A stretch of DNA of 64,000 bases from Pontederia crassipes (Eukaryota; Streptophyta; Magnoliopsida; Commelinales; Pontederiaceae), in the NCBI GenBank assembly GCA_030549335.1, contig CM060190.1, positions 69,578,118-69,642,117 of the forward strand, written 5' to 3'. Below the pieces are notes generated by a model that saw only the letters and a program-made list of their open reading frames with translations, did no database searches and was not told the origin of the DNA. Both the position numbers and the translations under genes were made by a program. Positions 35,295-46,107 of this stretch are shown here, in pieces (the first letter of the stretch is position 1; every line of letters starts with the position of its first letter).

Positions 35295-36342
35295 ATGGAT
35301 TTGGACTATGCTTTAAGGATCACAAAACCCACAGAAATTATTAATGCGAGTACCCTTGATGAAAGGAGGGAGATGGAAAAGTGGGAACGATCCAATCACA
35401 TAAGTCTAATGATAATTAAGCGTACCATTCCAAAAGAATTTAGGGGCACTATGCTAGAAGATGTTGGCACAACTAAAGATTTTCTTGAGACCCTTGAGAA
35501 AAGATTTACTAAGAATAAAAAGGCAGAAACTAGTACACTCTTAACAAATCTAATCTCAATGAAATATCGGGGAAAAGGAAATATTAGGGAGTACATCATG
35601 GAGATGTCTCATATTGTTTCAAAATTATAAGCACTCAAGTTGGATTTATCTGAAGACTTGCTTGTACATATAGTTCTTTTATTCCTTCTTATACAATTTG
35701 ATTAATTTAAGGTGAGCTATAATTGCCAAAAGGACATTTGGTTCTTAAATGGGCTCATCTCGCACTCTGTTCAGAGGAGGAAAAATTGAAGCAAGAAAAG
35801 ACAAAAAATGTTCATTTGGCTACCACTTCTAAAGAAAAGAAAAAGGGACTCAAAAGGAAAGTTCAAAAAGATACTGCAGATGCAGCATCGCAAAAGAAGC
35901 AACATAAAAAATAAAATAAGAATGGATGCTTCTTCTGTTGTACAACAGGTCATCAAAAGTAGAAATGTACCAATTATCATGCTTGGCGTGCAAAGAAAGG
36001 TATATTTCTTAATTTAGTTTGTTTTGAAATTAATTTAGCTCAAGTACCTAGACACACATGGTGGTTAGATTCTGATGCAACAACTCTAAGTGTGTCTATG
36101 CAGGGTTGCCTGAATTATCGAAAGCCAAATGATGGTGAAAGATAAAACTATGTCAATGATGGCAAGAAGGTTGCAGTTGAAGCAATTGGAAAGTTTAGAT
36201 TATAGTTAAAGTCTGGAATATATTTGGATTTACATGAAACTTTTGTTGTAACGTCTTTTCGACGAAATTTAATTCCAATTTTTGTATTTGACAAATTTGA
36301 TTATCCTTGTTCATTTGAAAATGGAAAATTCAATTTGTTTCA
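35295..36342 (+). pseudogene. copia family II gag to protease, second copy, 5' half
   Basis: Starts MDLDYALRITKP and runs through FLETLEKRF and a lysine-rich nucleocapsid to WWLDSDATTL (about 36060). It has several stops. It is interrupted at 36342 by the CACTA element and resumes at 40326. By eye it differs from the first copy by about 10 percent in gag. Confidence 0.8.
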
Positions 36343-37439
36343 CACTACAAGAAAACATGGCTTCTGTGACGTAAAATATCGTCACAAATAATAAAGTTTC
36401 CGTCACTGATAGTTTTCTGTGACAAGTTGGTGATGAATCATTTTCGTCACTGAATTTTGACCCACAGATAGTCTTGTGACAAAATGACTTCCATCACAAA
36501 AGTATTTGTGATGGTTCACCATCACAAAATTATAAATAAATAAAATAAAAAAGAGAATAATCCGTCACAATTGTGACAATTTTGTAATGGACTTTTGATG
36601 AAATACTTTGTGATGGATACTTATTGTGATAAAGATATGACGGATTTATTATAATGATTTGTGATAATATTGTGACGAAAATTATTGTGACAGACTTGTG
36701 ATGAATATTTTTTGAAATTTGTGACGGAAATATGACAAATCTTCATAACAATTCAGTGTAATTATGATGTGATAAATTTGTGATGAAAAAAATAATATAC
36801 TTGTGACAATGTTGTGATGAAATATGACTTATTTGTGAGAAATTTATTTTGAAAGATTGTATTAATTTTGCAATAATAATTTTGATTAAATATCAGTCTA
36901 AATAATAAATAATACATATATTAAATATTTTCACATATTATCATATGAAAATTTTTCTAAAACATATATACTAATGATCATTTTGCTCAAATATATATTG
37001 TTCGAAGCATTAATTATACTTTAAAAGATGCAAAAAAGATAGATTCACTACAAAAGTTTTTGTTATTTAAAGATAACATGAAACTTGCTATCCAAATAGT
37101 GTAAAATATGTTCTCTACCTTACAACATATCTTAACATTCAAATAGTTTGCTCATGCAAAATGTGAAATAATATATCAATAAGAAAACTTCATTGCTTGA
37201 TCATCGTTGTGACGTCTCCATACAAAATAGATCAAACTTATAATGAAATATATGTTCAAAAGAAAAGTTAATATGAATAGTTAAAATGAAAAAAAAACAA
37301 ACTATAAAAGACATTTATAAAAGAATTTATAAATACATCACATTAATAAAGTAAAATTTATAACCTCAAGAAGATTATTGACTATAATCATCTGCAACAC
37401 AATCGTGCAGATACATTCTTCCATATCAGCATTTGCCTT

Positions 37440-38170
37440 TTGAAGGTGTTCATATAACTCTTGTTGCAACTCTTGCCGCACTTACACACTTTTTCTCGTA
37501 TACGTTGCAAATCATTGTCACTTGCCACATTCGATGAAAAGTTACAAACACACTATGATGTGCCAAATCCATATACACGTCCTTTCGTCGAAGCTCCTAT
37601 TGCATCCATTCATAAAGATGGATCAAATCCTCAATGATCCATACATGTTACTTAGGGATGGACAATAGTCCTCCTGAATTGAGCAAATAGATTCATCACA
37701 TGCGCATGATTTTTTATGAATTTAATACATAAATTCATAATACATACATATATTCGGGTGCGCACACACATGTATATAACAAGAAACATTTAAAAAATTA
37801 CAAGCACACATTGTAAGAATTTTTAAAAACTTCACAAAACCTTTTTTATTTTTCATCAACATATTCACCGATACTTCCCTATCACGACAACAATGCTCAA
37901 ATACTTCATATTCGGTTGGCCCTCTGCCTAACTTTTGTGCCTATAACCAAAATAATGAAAAAATGTTAAAGTTAAAAAAAAAAAGATGACTAGTTGAAGA
38001 AAAATGAACATTAAATAAGTATTTTAATGTACAAGTCTTATGTGATGTTTTGTCATTGATATAAAACCAATAGTATTCTTCGTGATTCCATCGTCTTTCT
38101 TAGTAAGACGATTTTGTTTCGTAGCTTCAAATTAATGCTGCCACTCATCTGCTATCCACAAATCCACCAC
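37440..38170 (-). pseudogene. Decayed CACTA ORF, plant transposase (Transposase_24-like) remnant
   Basis: In mixed minus-strand frames one reads KQNRLTKKDDG (about 38100), LGRGPTEYEVFEHC (about 37890), GASTKGRVYGFGTS (about 37590), and ELQQELYEHLQKANADM (about 37430-37480). These words and their order resemble the second ORF product of plant Ptta/En-Spm CACTA elements, where GRVYGLG is typical. Stops and frameshifts are frequent, so no protein is expected. Confidence 0.55.
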
Positions 38171-38767
38171 ACCATTCCGCTCTGCTATTCACATAAAAGA
38201 TGAATAAGGCAATGTTGTAGAAATTTAAATTACCAAGAAATAAAATATAAAATACATAACATGAATATCAATTGAAAATGATGAGAAATAGAGATATAGT
38301 GACATTCTTTTAAATAAATATTATAATTTGCAAATCCAATACTCGACTTATTAAATAAATATATATTTATATGTCAAGCAAATCATCCACGTTGGAATAA
38401 ATAATAATGAATTTATAAAAAAATACGAAAAACATATATCAAATAAAGTAAGAAACAATTACAATTTAATGGAAACATATAGTAAATAAGATTTTTATAC
38501 AATTAACACAACTTCAATAACAAATAATAAAAATGTTAAGAGTTAATGAAAGAAGTACTAGCACTAACCCAACATAGGGACCGTGCACCCTTTAGCTTTG
38601 AAGTTAAACTCTTTGAAGCCTTAGTCCTATAATTTTAGTATTGATATTAGTTAATTGTTTCTAGCATAAGTTATTAAAATTCTAAGGCAATAAAATTATT
38701 CTAGTCTTCAAATTGCGCTAGCCACCTAGCACAATAAGTTGCAAACTCCTCTTCGCATGTTTTTTTT

Positions 38768-39782
38768 CTCCATGTTACATGACGACAGGACTCTAGTTTT
38801 CGTTCTTGCGTGATTCACTGATTTGGCAAACAGCTGCCCTGCACAGGACACCGCCGGTGATCTCTACGGTCTCTGGCGATGCCTGTGTCTGGCCTCCACA
38901 CGCAGAGCGCCTCCAACGACGGCCCCTGTGCGTGCAGAGACCTTGCCAAGCCCCTTGTGCGCCTCCAGCGACGGCCCCTGTGCGTGCAAGGACCTTGCCA
39001 AGCGCCCTGCGCGTGCTGCATGCACCGCCAAGGGTCTCGGTGATGCCCTGCGCGCACCCAGGGCATTTTGGCAGGGCCCTGCGCGTGCTGCATGCGCCCT
39101 GCGCATGCTGCATGCGCCCTGCGCATGCTGCATGCGCCGCCAAGGGTCTCGGTGATGCCCTGCGCGCACCCAGGGCGTTTTGGCAGGGCCCCTGCTCGTA
39201 GGACGCCGCAGGTGACCCTTGCAGTCGCTAGCGACGCCCTACGCGTGCACAGGGTCGTCTCGTGCCCTGGGGGCATGCAGGGCGCTATTGTCGATCCCTG
39301 GCGGCGCCTGGGGGTGCCGCCGATGCCCTGCGCGGGTGCAAAGGCATGAGACAACGCAGGGGTCACCGGCGGCGTCATGCGCGCGCAGGGGCCCTGCCAA
39401 AACGTCCTTGGTGCACGCAGGGCACCGCCGGCGACCCTGCGGTAGCTAGCGGCACCCTGCGCCCATCCAGGCGTCGTCTCATGCCCCTGGGCGCGCAGGG
39501 CGTGCAAGGCGCCGCCGGCGTCCCCTGTGATCGCCGGTGGTGTCCCATGCGTGCGCAGGTCTTGACGTGACCCATGCGTGCGTGCAGGGTGCCGCCAGGG
39601 ATCGCCGGCAGCGCCCTGTTTGCACACAGGGTGCTTGGCAAGGTCCCAACATGCGCAGGGGCCATCGCTGCGTGCACAGGAGCCTGACACGGGCGCCGGC
39701 CTTGCATGTGCAAACGGCTGATCTCTGTTTGCCAAAACACGCAAGATCAAAAGAAAAATTGGAGGCGTCATGTAACATGGAG
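38768..39782. repeat. GC-rich repetitive block bounded by inverted repeats, inside the CACTA element
   Basis: A perfect 17-bp inverted pair CTCCATGTTACATGACG (38768-38784) and its inverse (39766-39782) is followed inward by a less perfect arm sharing CTTGCGTG and TTTGGCAAACAG. Between them lies about 900 bp of very GC-rich sequence made of recurring words such as CCCTGCGCG, GGCAGGGCC and GATGCCCTGCGCGCACCCAG, the latter twice. Long open frames exist in all frames, but composition and repetition argue against protein coding. Confidence 0.75.
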
Positions 39783-40325
39783 GAAAAAAATGCCCTTGTG
39801 CGACAGGAAGTAGGATGAAAGAAAATACCTTTGAATGAAGTTTGACTGTTGAACCCTAAGCAAAATATGTAATATAAAAAGTTGATTTGTTTAGTTATTT
39901 TAGATGAATATGATAGAAGAAGAAGAGAGGGAAATTTTTATTTACCAAAACCTCTTTAGGGTTTCTTTTTATTTTGGCTCCACAAATTATAAAGATGGAG
40001 CGAAAATAATATTGTGACAAAATTTGTGACCGTCGAGTAAAAATTAACTTATTTGTGATAAAAGTGTGACAAAATTAATTGTGACGATTTATACTCCATC
40101 ATTTTTAGATCACTAATCGTATTAGTTAAACATACTATCACAAATCTGTCAGATGATTATGACAGACTTGTGATGAATAGTATTGTGATCATTATTTTCA
40201 TCACAAGTTAATCATTAAAGTATCAAATAATCTTATGTCACAAATCCATCATAAATTCGTCATACGTTATGACAAAATTTATCGTCACAAATAACCTGCC
40301 ACAAAAACCAAGTTTTCTTGTAGTG

Positions 40326-43300
40326 TCATGATTCAAAATTAGTTAGTTTTGATTCTTTATCTTATTGTGATAATCTTTAGTTACTTGATTCTATTGCTTC
40401 ATATCATGAAACTCTGCATACTATTCGAGGTATTAAGAGAAAGTTAATCAATGATGATTTAATTATGCTATGGCATAAGAGATTGGCTCACATCTCTAAA
40501 AGGAGAATAGAAAGACTTGTGTCAAATGAAATTCTCAATCCCTGAGATTTTTCAGCATTCAACATATGTGTTGATTGTATTAAAGAGAAACAAAACAATA
40601 AAAAGGATTAGGAGCCAACAAGACTACAGATCTTTTGAAACTTATACATACAAATATTTGTGGACCATTTTCTTCGGCAACATGGAATAGTCAATGATAT
40701 TTTATAAGTTTTATAGATGATTATTCTAGATATGGCTATCCATATCTCATCCAAGAAAAGTCACAGTCATCGGATGTGTTAAAAAAATTTTAAAGCTGAA
40801 GTTGAGAATCAACTTGTCAAAAAGATTAAAGCTTGTCGATTAGATAATGGTGATGAATACTATGGTCGATATGATGGTTCAGAAGAACAACGTCTAGGAC
40901 CTTTTGCTAAATTTCAAGATGAACATGTTATCATCTCACAATATACCATGCTAGGTTCGCCTAGCATGAACGGTATAGCTGAAAGATGAAATAGAACACT
41001 TAAAAATATGGTGATGAGCATGATTTATCATTCTACATTACTAGAATCACTCTAGGGAGAAGCACTTAAGACTGCAACATATATTCTGAACAGAATTCCA
41101 ACAAAAGCAACAACAAAAACTCCATGTGAAATTTGGACTAGTACAAAACTTAGTTTAAATCATTTTTATATATGGCGATGTCCAGCTGAGGCTAAGCCTT
41201 ATAGACCAAATGAAAGAAAATCGGACTCTAAAACAATCAGTTGCTATTTTGTTGGATATTCCGAAACGTCCAAGGGATATAAGTTTTATGATCCCACAAG
41301 CAAATTAATTTTCGAGACGGGTAATGCTCAATTTTTTGAGGATGTTGAGTTTGAGGGAGGAGATAATATTAGAAACATTATCTTTGAGAATGAATCAATT
41401 AAGATTCCTATTGACATTACTCAAGAATTTATTTCTGATAATGAGAATATCACTATTCAAGATAATTTTGCACAACCTCCTATATTGAATGTTATTTCAA
41501 AGAAACAAACTCTACAACCTCAAGAACAATTACCATTAAAAAAATCCACTAAAGAGAGGAAACATGCATTGCCACATGATTACATTGTGTATCTCCAACA
41601 ATATGAGTTTGATATTGATATAATGGAGGATGATCCAATCAACCTCCATGAAGCTTTGAAAAATTTTAATTCTCAAAAGTGGATTGATGCTATGAATGAT
41701 GAAATGAAGACCATGTATGACAATAAAATTTGGGATCCCGTCTCATTGCCCAAAGGTGTGAAACCATTGGTTCTAAATGGATATTTATATGATGCAATTA
41801 AAAAATTTTGTATCTAGTAATGCAAAGTCTATGGTTTGTAAATTAAAAAAAATCCATCTATGAATTTAAACAAGCGTCTCGACAATGGTATCACAAATTT
41901 CATAAAGTTATCATCTCATTTGGTTTTGAGATGAACTTAGCAAATAATTGTGTATATCATAAATTCTGTGGGAGTAAGCATATTTTCTTGGTTTTATACT
42001 TGGATGATATATTACTTGCCACAAATGATACACTATAATTGCATGAAACCAAGAGTTTTTTTATAAGGCATTTTGAGATGAAAGATCTTGGTGATGCATC
42101 TTTTGTATTTGAAATCCAGATATATCGAGATCGTGCTCGAGGTATTTTAGGATTATCTTAAAAATCCTATATCGAAAAAATTCTAGTGAGATATGGTATG
42201 CAAGATCGCAAACCAGGTAGTACCCTTATATCTAAAGGAGACAAGTTTAGTCTCGAACAGTATCTTAAGAATGATTTTGAAAAATTAAAAATGCAGAAGA
42301 TTCCTATGCAACAGTAGTAGGAAGTCTTATGTATGCTTAAAATTGTACGCATCCGGATATTGCATACATTACCGGAGTATTAGGCAAATATTTAAGTAAT
42401 TTATGAATGGATCACTGTAGTCAAAAGGGTCTTGCGATATTTATAGAGGACAAAAGATCACATGTTGGCATATCGAAGAATATATCAGTTTGAGATCATT
42501 GGATATACAGACTTCGATTTTGTTGGATGCCAAGATAGCATAAAATCTAGTGGGGCTACATTTACTTGCTTGTCGAGAGTGCTATATCACGGAAGAGTGT
42601 CAAACAAGACACTATTGTATCTTCTACTATGGAAGCAAAATTTATCGCATGCTATGGGGCATCTAATCATGAAATTTGACTGCAAAATTTTATCATGGGA
42701 CTGCGCATAATAAATGGTATTGAAAGACCATTGAAATTATTTTGTGACAATAAGTCAGCAGTTGCATATTCCAATAACAATAAAAGTTCGTCAAAATCGC
42801 GACACATTAATATCAAGTTTCTTGTTGTTAAAGAAAGAGTGAGAAAAAAGTTGTCTATTGATCATATTGGGACAAACTCTATGATTGTGGATCTGCTTAC
42901 AAAGGGATTGCCACCCAAGGTGTTTTTCGAGCACACCATTAGTATGGGTGTCATTTTGGTTCAGAATATTTATTTTCAGTGGGAGTTTGTAATTATAAAT
43001 GTTCATGTTGTGGACATTTTGTTTTGTTGCTTTTAGCATATATACAGTTTAGTTTTCTTTTATGTTCACTCTTTTATTTAACTTTGATCTCAAGTTATGT
43101 GGATCAGTTGAAAGTAGACATGTATGATCACATTGCATGTAACTTTCATGCTACACATCCATATCATGATCTTGTCATTGATCATATTAATATACGTGAT
43201 TATTGTCGAGTTAAATTACGGTGATTACGACAAATATTACTTTGATCCTATATTGATATATCGATAAATGAGATTGATTTTTTGGATTATGATTTTAACA

Positions 43301-43371
43301 ATAAAGCTGAGCTCACTTTAGTATTTATGGTGTATAATTGTAAGGTTTCATATATAACCCAAATGGAAGAT
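40326..43371 (+). pseudogene. copia family II pol, second copy, 3' part
   Basis: Continues after the CACTA insertion with pre-integrase, integrase words (about 40700-41000), PYEIW-like C-terminal integrase region, and RT (WIDAMNDEMKTMYDNKIWD at about 41680, LYLDDILLATND near 42000). RNase H follows (about 42500-42900: YTDFDFVGCQDSIKSSGATF, LFCDNKSAVAYSNN, SRHINIKF). It is broken by stops and small indels. It shows the sequence missing from the first copy after 30966. Confidence 0.85.
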
Positions 43372-43832
43372 TGTTGGATCATATCCAATATTGGATTTAA
43401 TATGAAAGTAAATTATACAATTAATAGTTGTCAAAATAAGTTAAGACCCAAATAAAAGTGATCAATATATATTTATTGGGCATAGTAATTAATATGTTAT
43501 GATATGGAATATAACGTATAGAGGCCAAATGGTGCATTAAATTTTTATAATGAGTAGAAATTCAAATCACATGAAAGAGTGCTTGTTATAAATAAATGGT
43601 CGTGATCCCAAAACACATCTCAAAAGAAATTATTGAAAGGTTGCCTTCTTCTTTTACTTTCTCCATTTTGAAACAGAATAAAAGTTTTTGATATTATTTT
43701 GAAAGGTCATTCCGTTAAATTGTTCTTCACCGATCATTAACCATGAATAATTGTAAATTATTATATTTATGCATTTTAGTTTCTTAATGATTCGACATGA
43801 TTCGATCAAGTCTTATAATTCTAGTTTCATCA
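43372..43832 (+). repeat. 3' LTR of copia family II
   Basis: 461 bp from TGTTGGATCATATCC to AGTTTCATCA, preceded by the purine tract AAATGGAAGAT. It matches 26878-27323 with roughly 10 percent differences by eye. The flanking bases do not give a clean target duplication with the 5' LTR flank. Confidence 0.82.
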
Positions 43833-43897
43833 GTATGCACTTTGAATAAGATGTGAGAATGGAAAAAAGTACTAAACCAAAATGGAATCATGCTGAC

Positions 43898-44075
43898 CTT
43901 GTTTATGTATCTTCATGTTGAAGATTAGCATTGGCTTCTTCCTTCTGTCGAACATAAGCCTTTAATACTTTGCATTCTGGAGCTTCTACCACAAGTTGTT
44001 CAGATAATCTCGATTAAGCTTTGTAACATTGTTGTATTTTCATATTAAGGTTTTCAGCTTTTTCCTTCCATTATA
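43898..44075 (-). pseudogene. ATG16 exon remnant (N-terminal coiled-coil)
   Basis: The minus strand reads WKEKAENLNMKIQQCYKA, a TAA stop where plant ATG16 has Q, then SRLSEQLVVEAPE and a charged helix ending LQHEDT before a second stop and a GTCAGC donor. The words QCYKAQSRLSEQLVVE are characteristic of ATG16. The next exon on this strand is at 26709, so about 17 kb of transposon DNA fills the intron. No more 5' exon was recognised up to 46 kb. Confidence 0.72.
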
Positions 44076-44109
44076 ATCCCCACAGGATATAAAAATTAAG
44101 AAACTCTAA

Positions 44110-44860
44110 GAGTTTGTTTGACAAATAATTAATGGATGGATGGGATGGGGTGAGGTGACGTGACGTGGTGTATCATTAGAAAGTCCATGTTTAGATAATA
44201 AATTATTTAAGATGTGGGGTGTGATAATGAGGTTTTATTTATATAAAAGTCATTTTTATTCTTCATTATATATTTAAAGTATTTATAATTATTAATTAGG
44301 GATAAACATGAACCCGGATAACCTAGTCGCCCTCGCCCGCACCGATTCAAATTTTTTCACGACCTGATGAATAATTGGGTCAGGATCGGGTCTCATTTCT
44401 TTGACACCCGGGTGGGTCGGGACCGAATCCGGATTTTACATCCCGACCCGATTAAATATATTATATTAATATTATTTTTAAATAGTATATTTATGTTTAT
44501 TTTGAATAAAATTTTATATTTACTAAAAAGTTTTATTTAATAAAAAATTATAGATAAATATGTATTCATATTAGAAAAAGATAATATATCAATAAATGAG
44601 AAAGAGAGGAGAAACATAGAGAGAGTGAGAGGAGAAAGATAGAAAGAGAAAGATAGCGAGGTGATTTAATTTGGTAAGAAGAAAAATAATTTAATTTGGT
44701 AATAAAAAAAGAAAAGAGGTTAATTTAATCTAAAATAATCTATCACTCTTAACTTAAAAAAAATATAACTAAACATAATTTAATTAATTTTATTTTCTCA
44801 TATTTCACTCTATCTCTTCGTATTCCTCAATTCTTCGCATTCCTCAATCCAAACAAAGCC
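44110..44860. mobile_element. Tourist-like (PIF/Harbinger) element
   Basis: Left end GAGTTTGTTTGACA and right end TCCAAACAAAGCC are an imperfect inverted pair, with TAA on both sides (44107-44109 and 44861-44863). The 751-bp interior is AT-rich with no transposase. Confidence 0.55.
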
Positions 44861-44863
44861 TAA

Positions 44864-46107
44864 ATGAAAAACAAACAAAATCTTCACTGAAGTTGTAATC
44901 GTTAATCTTCCACCAAGTAACAGAATCGGCAGAAGATTGGTCTGAAGGAGTAATTTCAAAACCGTAATAAAATCAGATTCTATCCCTCATTAGTTTATCA
45001 TTCGGATAAACAGATAAAAAAAAAACTCAAAAGGAGCTGATTTTTACATGTACCAGGAGAACAAAGGACAATGCCAGGATGAAAAGAGGACATCATTTGC
45101 TTAACAATGAGCTAAAGTTTGAATACCAAGATCATTGACACTGAAAATTTTGAAAAAAAAAAACTCAAACTTACACATGGGATATGAGATAATCTCATTT
45201 CCAACAAAATAATGTTAGAATATATTAAGAGACGTTTCTCTATAGGTAATTTTTTGTAGATTATCAAGTATGTTGTATTAAATTATTTGAACCCACATTA
45301 CCACATTATCACGTTACCACTTACCGTCGCAATTTTTTCAATTTTACTTTTCACATTTGTTCTTTATAATTTTATTAAATAAATTATAATACACATCGAA
45401 TAAATTATGATAATAATTAAATAAATTATAAAATTAATCAAATAAATGTTAATTAATTATTATGAATATATTATTTTCATATTTAATATATATATATTAA
45501 TTATTTTATAAATTTAATTTTATGAGTGAGAATATATATTTATGATTTAAGTTTACGAAGTTATAAATAATTTATATATTTACACATAATTCTTTTAATT
45601 AAAGATATACTGATAAAAGTTGAATATTAATTCATAAATCTTTATTTACTTATAAATAACTAATATGAATTGTCAAATAAATTACTTATGCTGATAGTGT
45701 ACATAATTTAATAAATAACAATTTTTCTAAAAGACAATCTAGATTTTTAAATAATGTTAAATGACAATGCAATGAACGTCTCGGCATCGCCAAACTTAGC
45801 TTGCAATTTTTCCTCCTGCCAAAGAGTCACAGCTAGCAGTTCCTAAGCAAACAGCCCGACATTATCGTACATGATTAAGCATACCCATTCCAATCCTAAC
45901 CAAAGTCATTATTTTCCTTTCAATAAAGACACAGTTCAACTATATAAGCAGGACCTGCAATCTATCACCAACCTTTCTTTCTCTCCATCACCACCCATTG
46001 TTACATGAAATAAACAATCGACAAGGTCGTTAAACATAAATAGAATGCGCAAACAAATTAAGCTCGACACCGACCGCTCGTATGCATTTTACAAGGAGGC
46101 AACGAGG
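44864..46107. other. AT-rich spacer and 3' flank of the ABHD17-like gene
   Basis: Very AT-rich, no gene found. The part from about 46100 down to 45900 should contain the 3' UTR of the minus-strand hydrolase gene. Confidence 0.4.

Larger units (their letters stand above)
36343..40325. mobile_element. CACTA (En/Spm-type) DNA transposon, non-autonomous
   Basis: Termini are CACTACAAGAAAAC at 36343 and the inverse GTTTTCTTGTAGTG ending at 40325. The 3-bp duplication TCA flanks it (36340-36342 and 40326-40328), and the first copia copy has the empty site GTTTCATGATTC near 29768. Many subterminal TGTGACAAA/CGTCACAAA-type motifs occur in both orientations within about 500 bp of each end, as in CACTA elements. 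The interior holds only a decayed accessory-protein remnant and a 1-kb GC-rich block. Confidence 0.93.

Noticed and set aside
38793..39818. Many long overlapping open frames, up to 318 codons, on both strands
   Set aside because: All frames are open because the sequence is GC-rich and repetitive; residues are dominated by A, R, G, P, C and no domain is visible. It lies inside a CACTA element.
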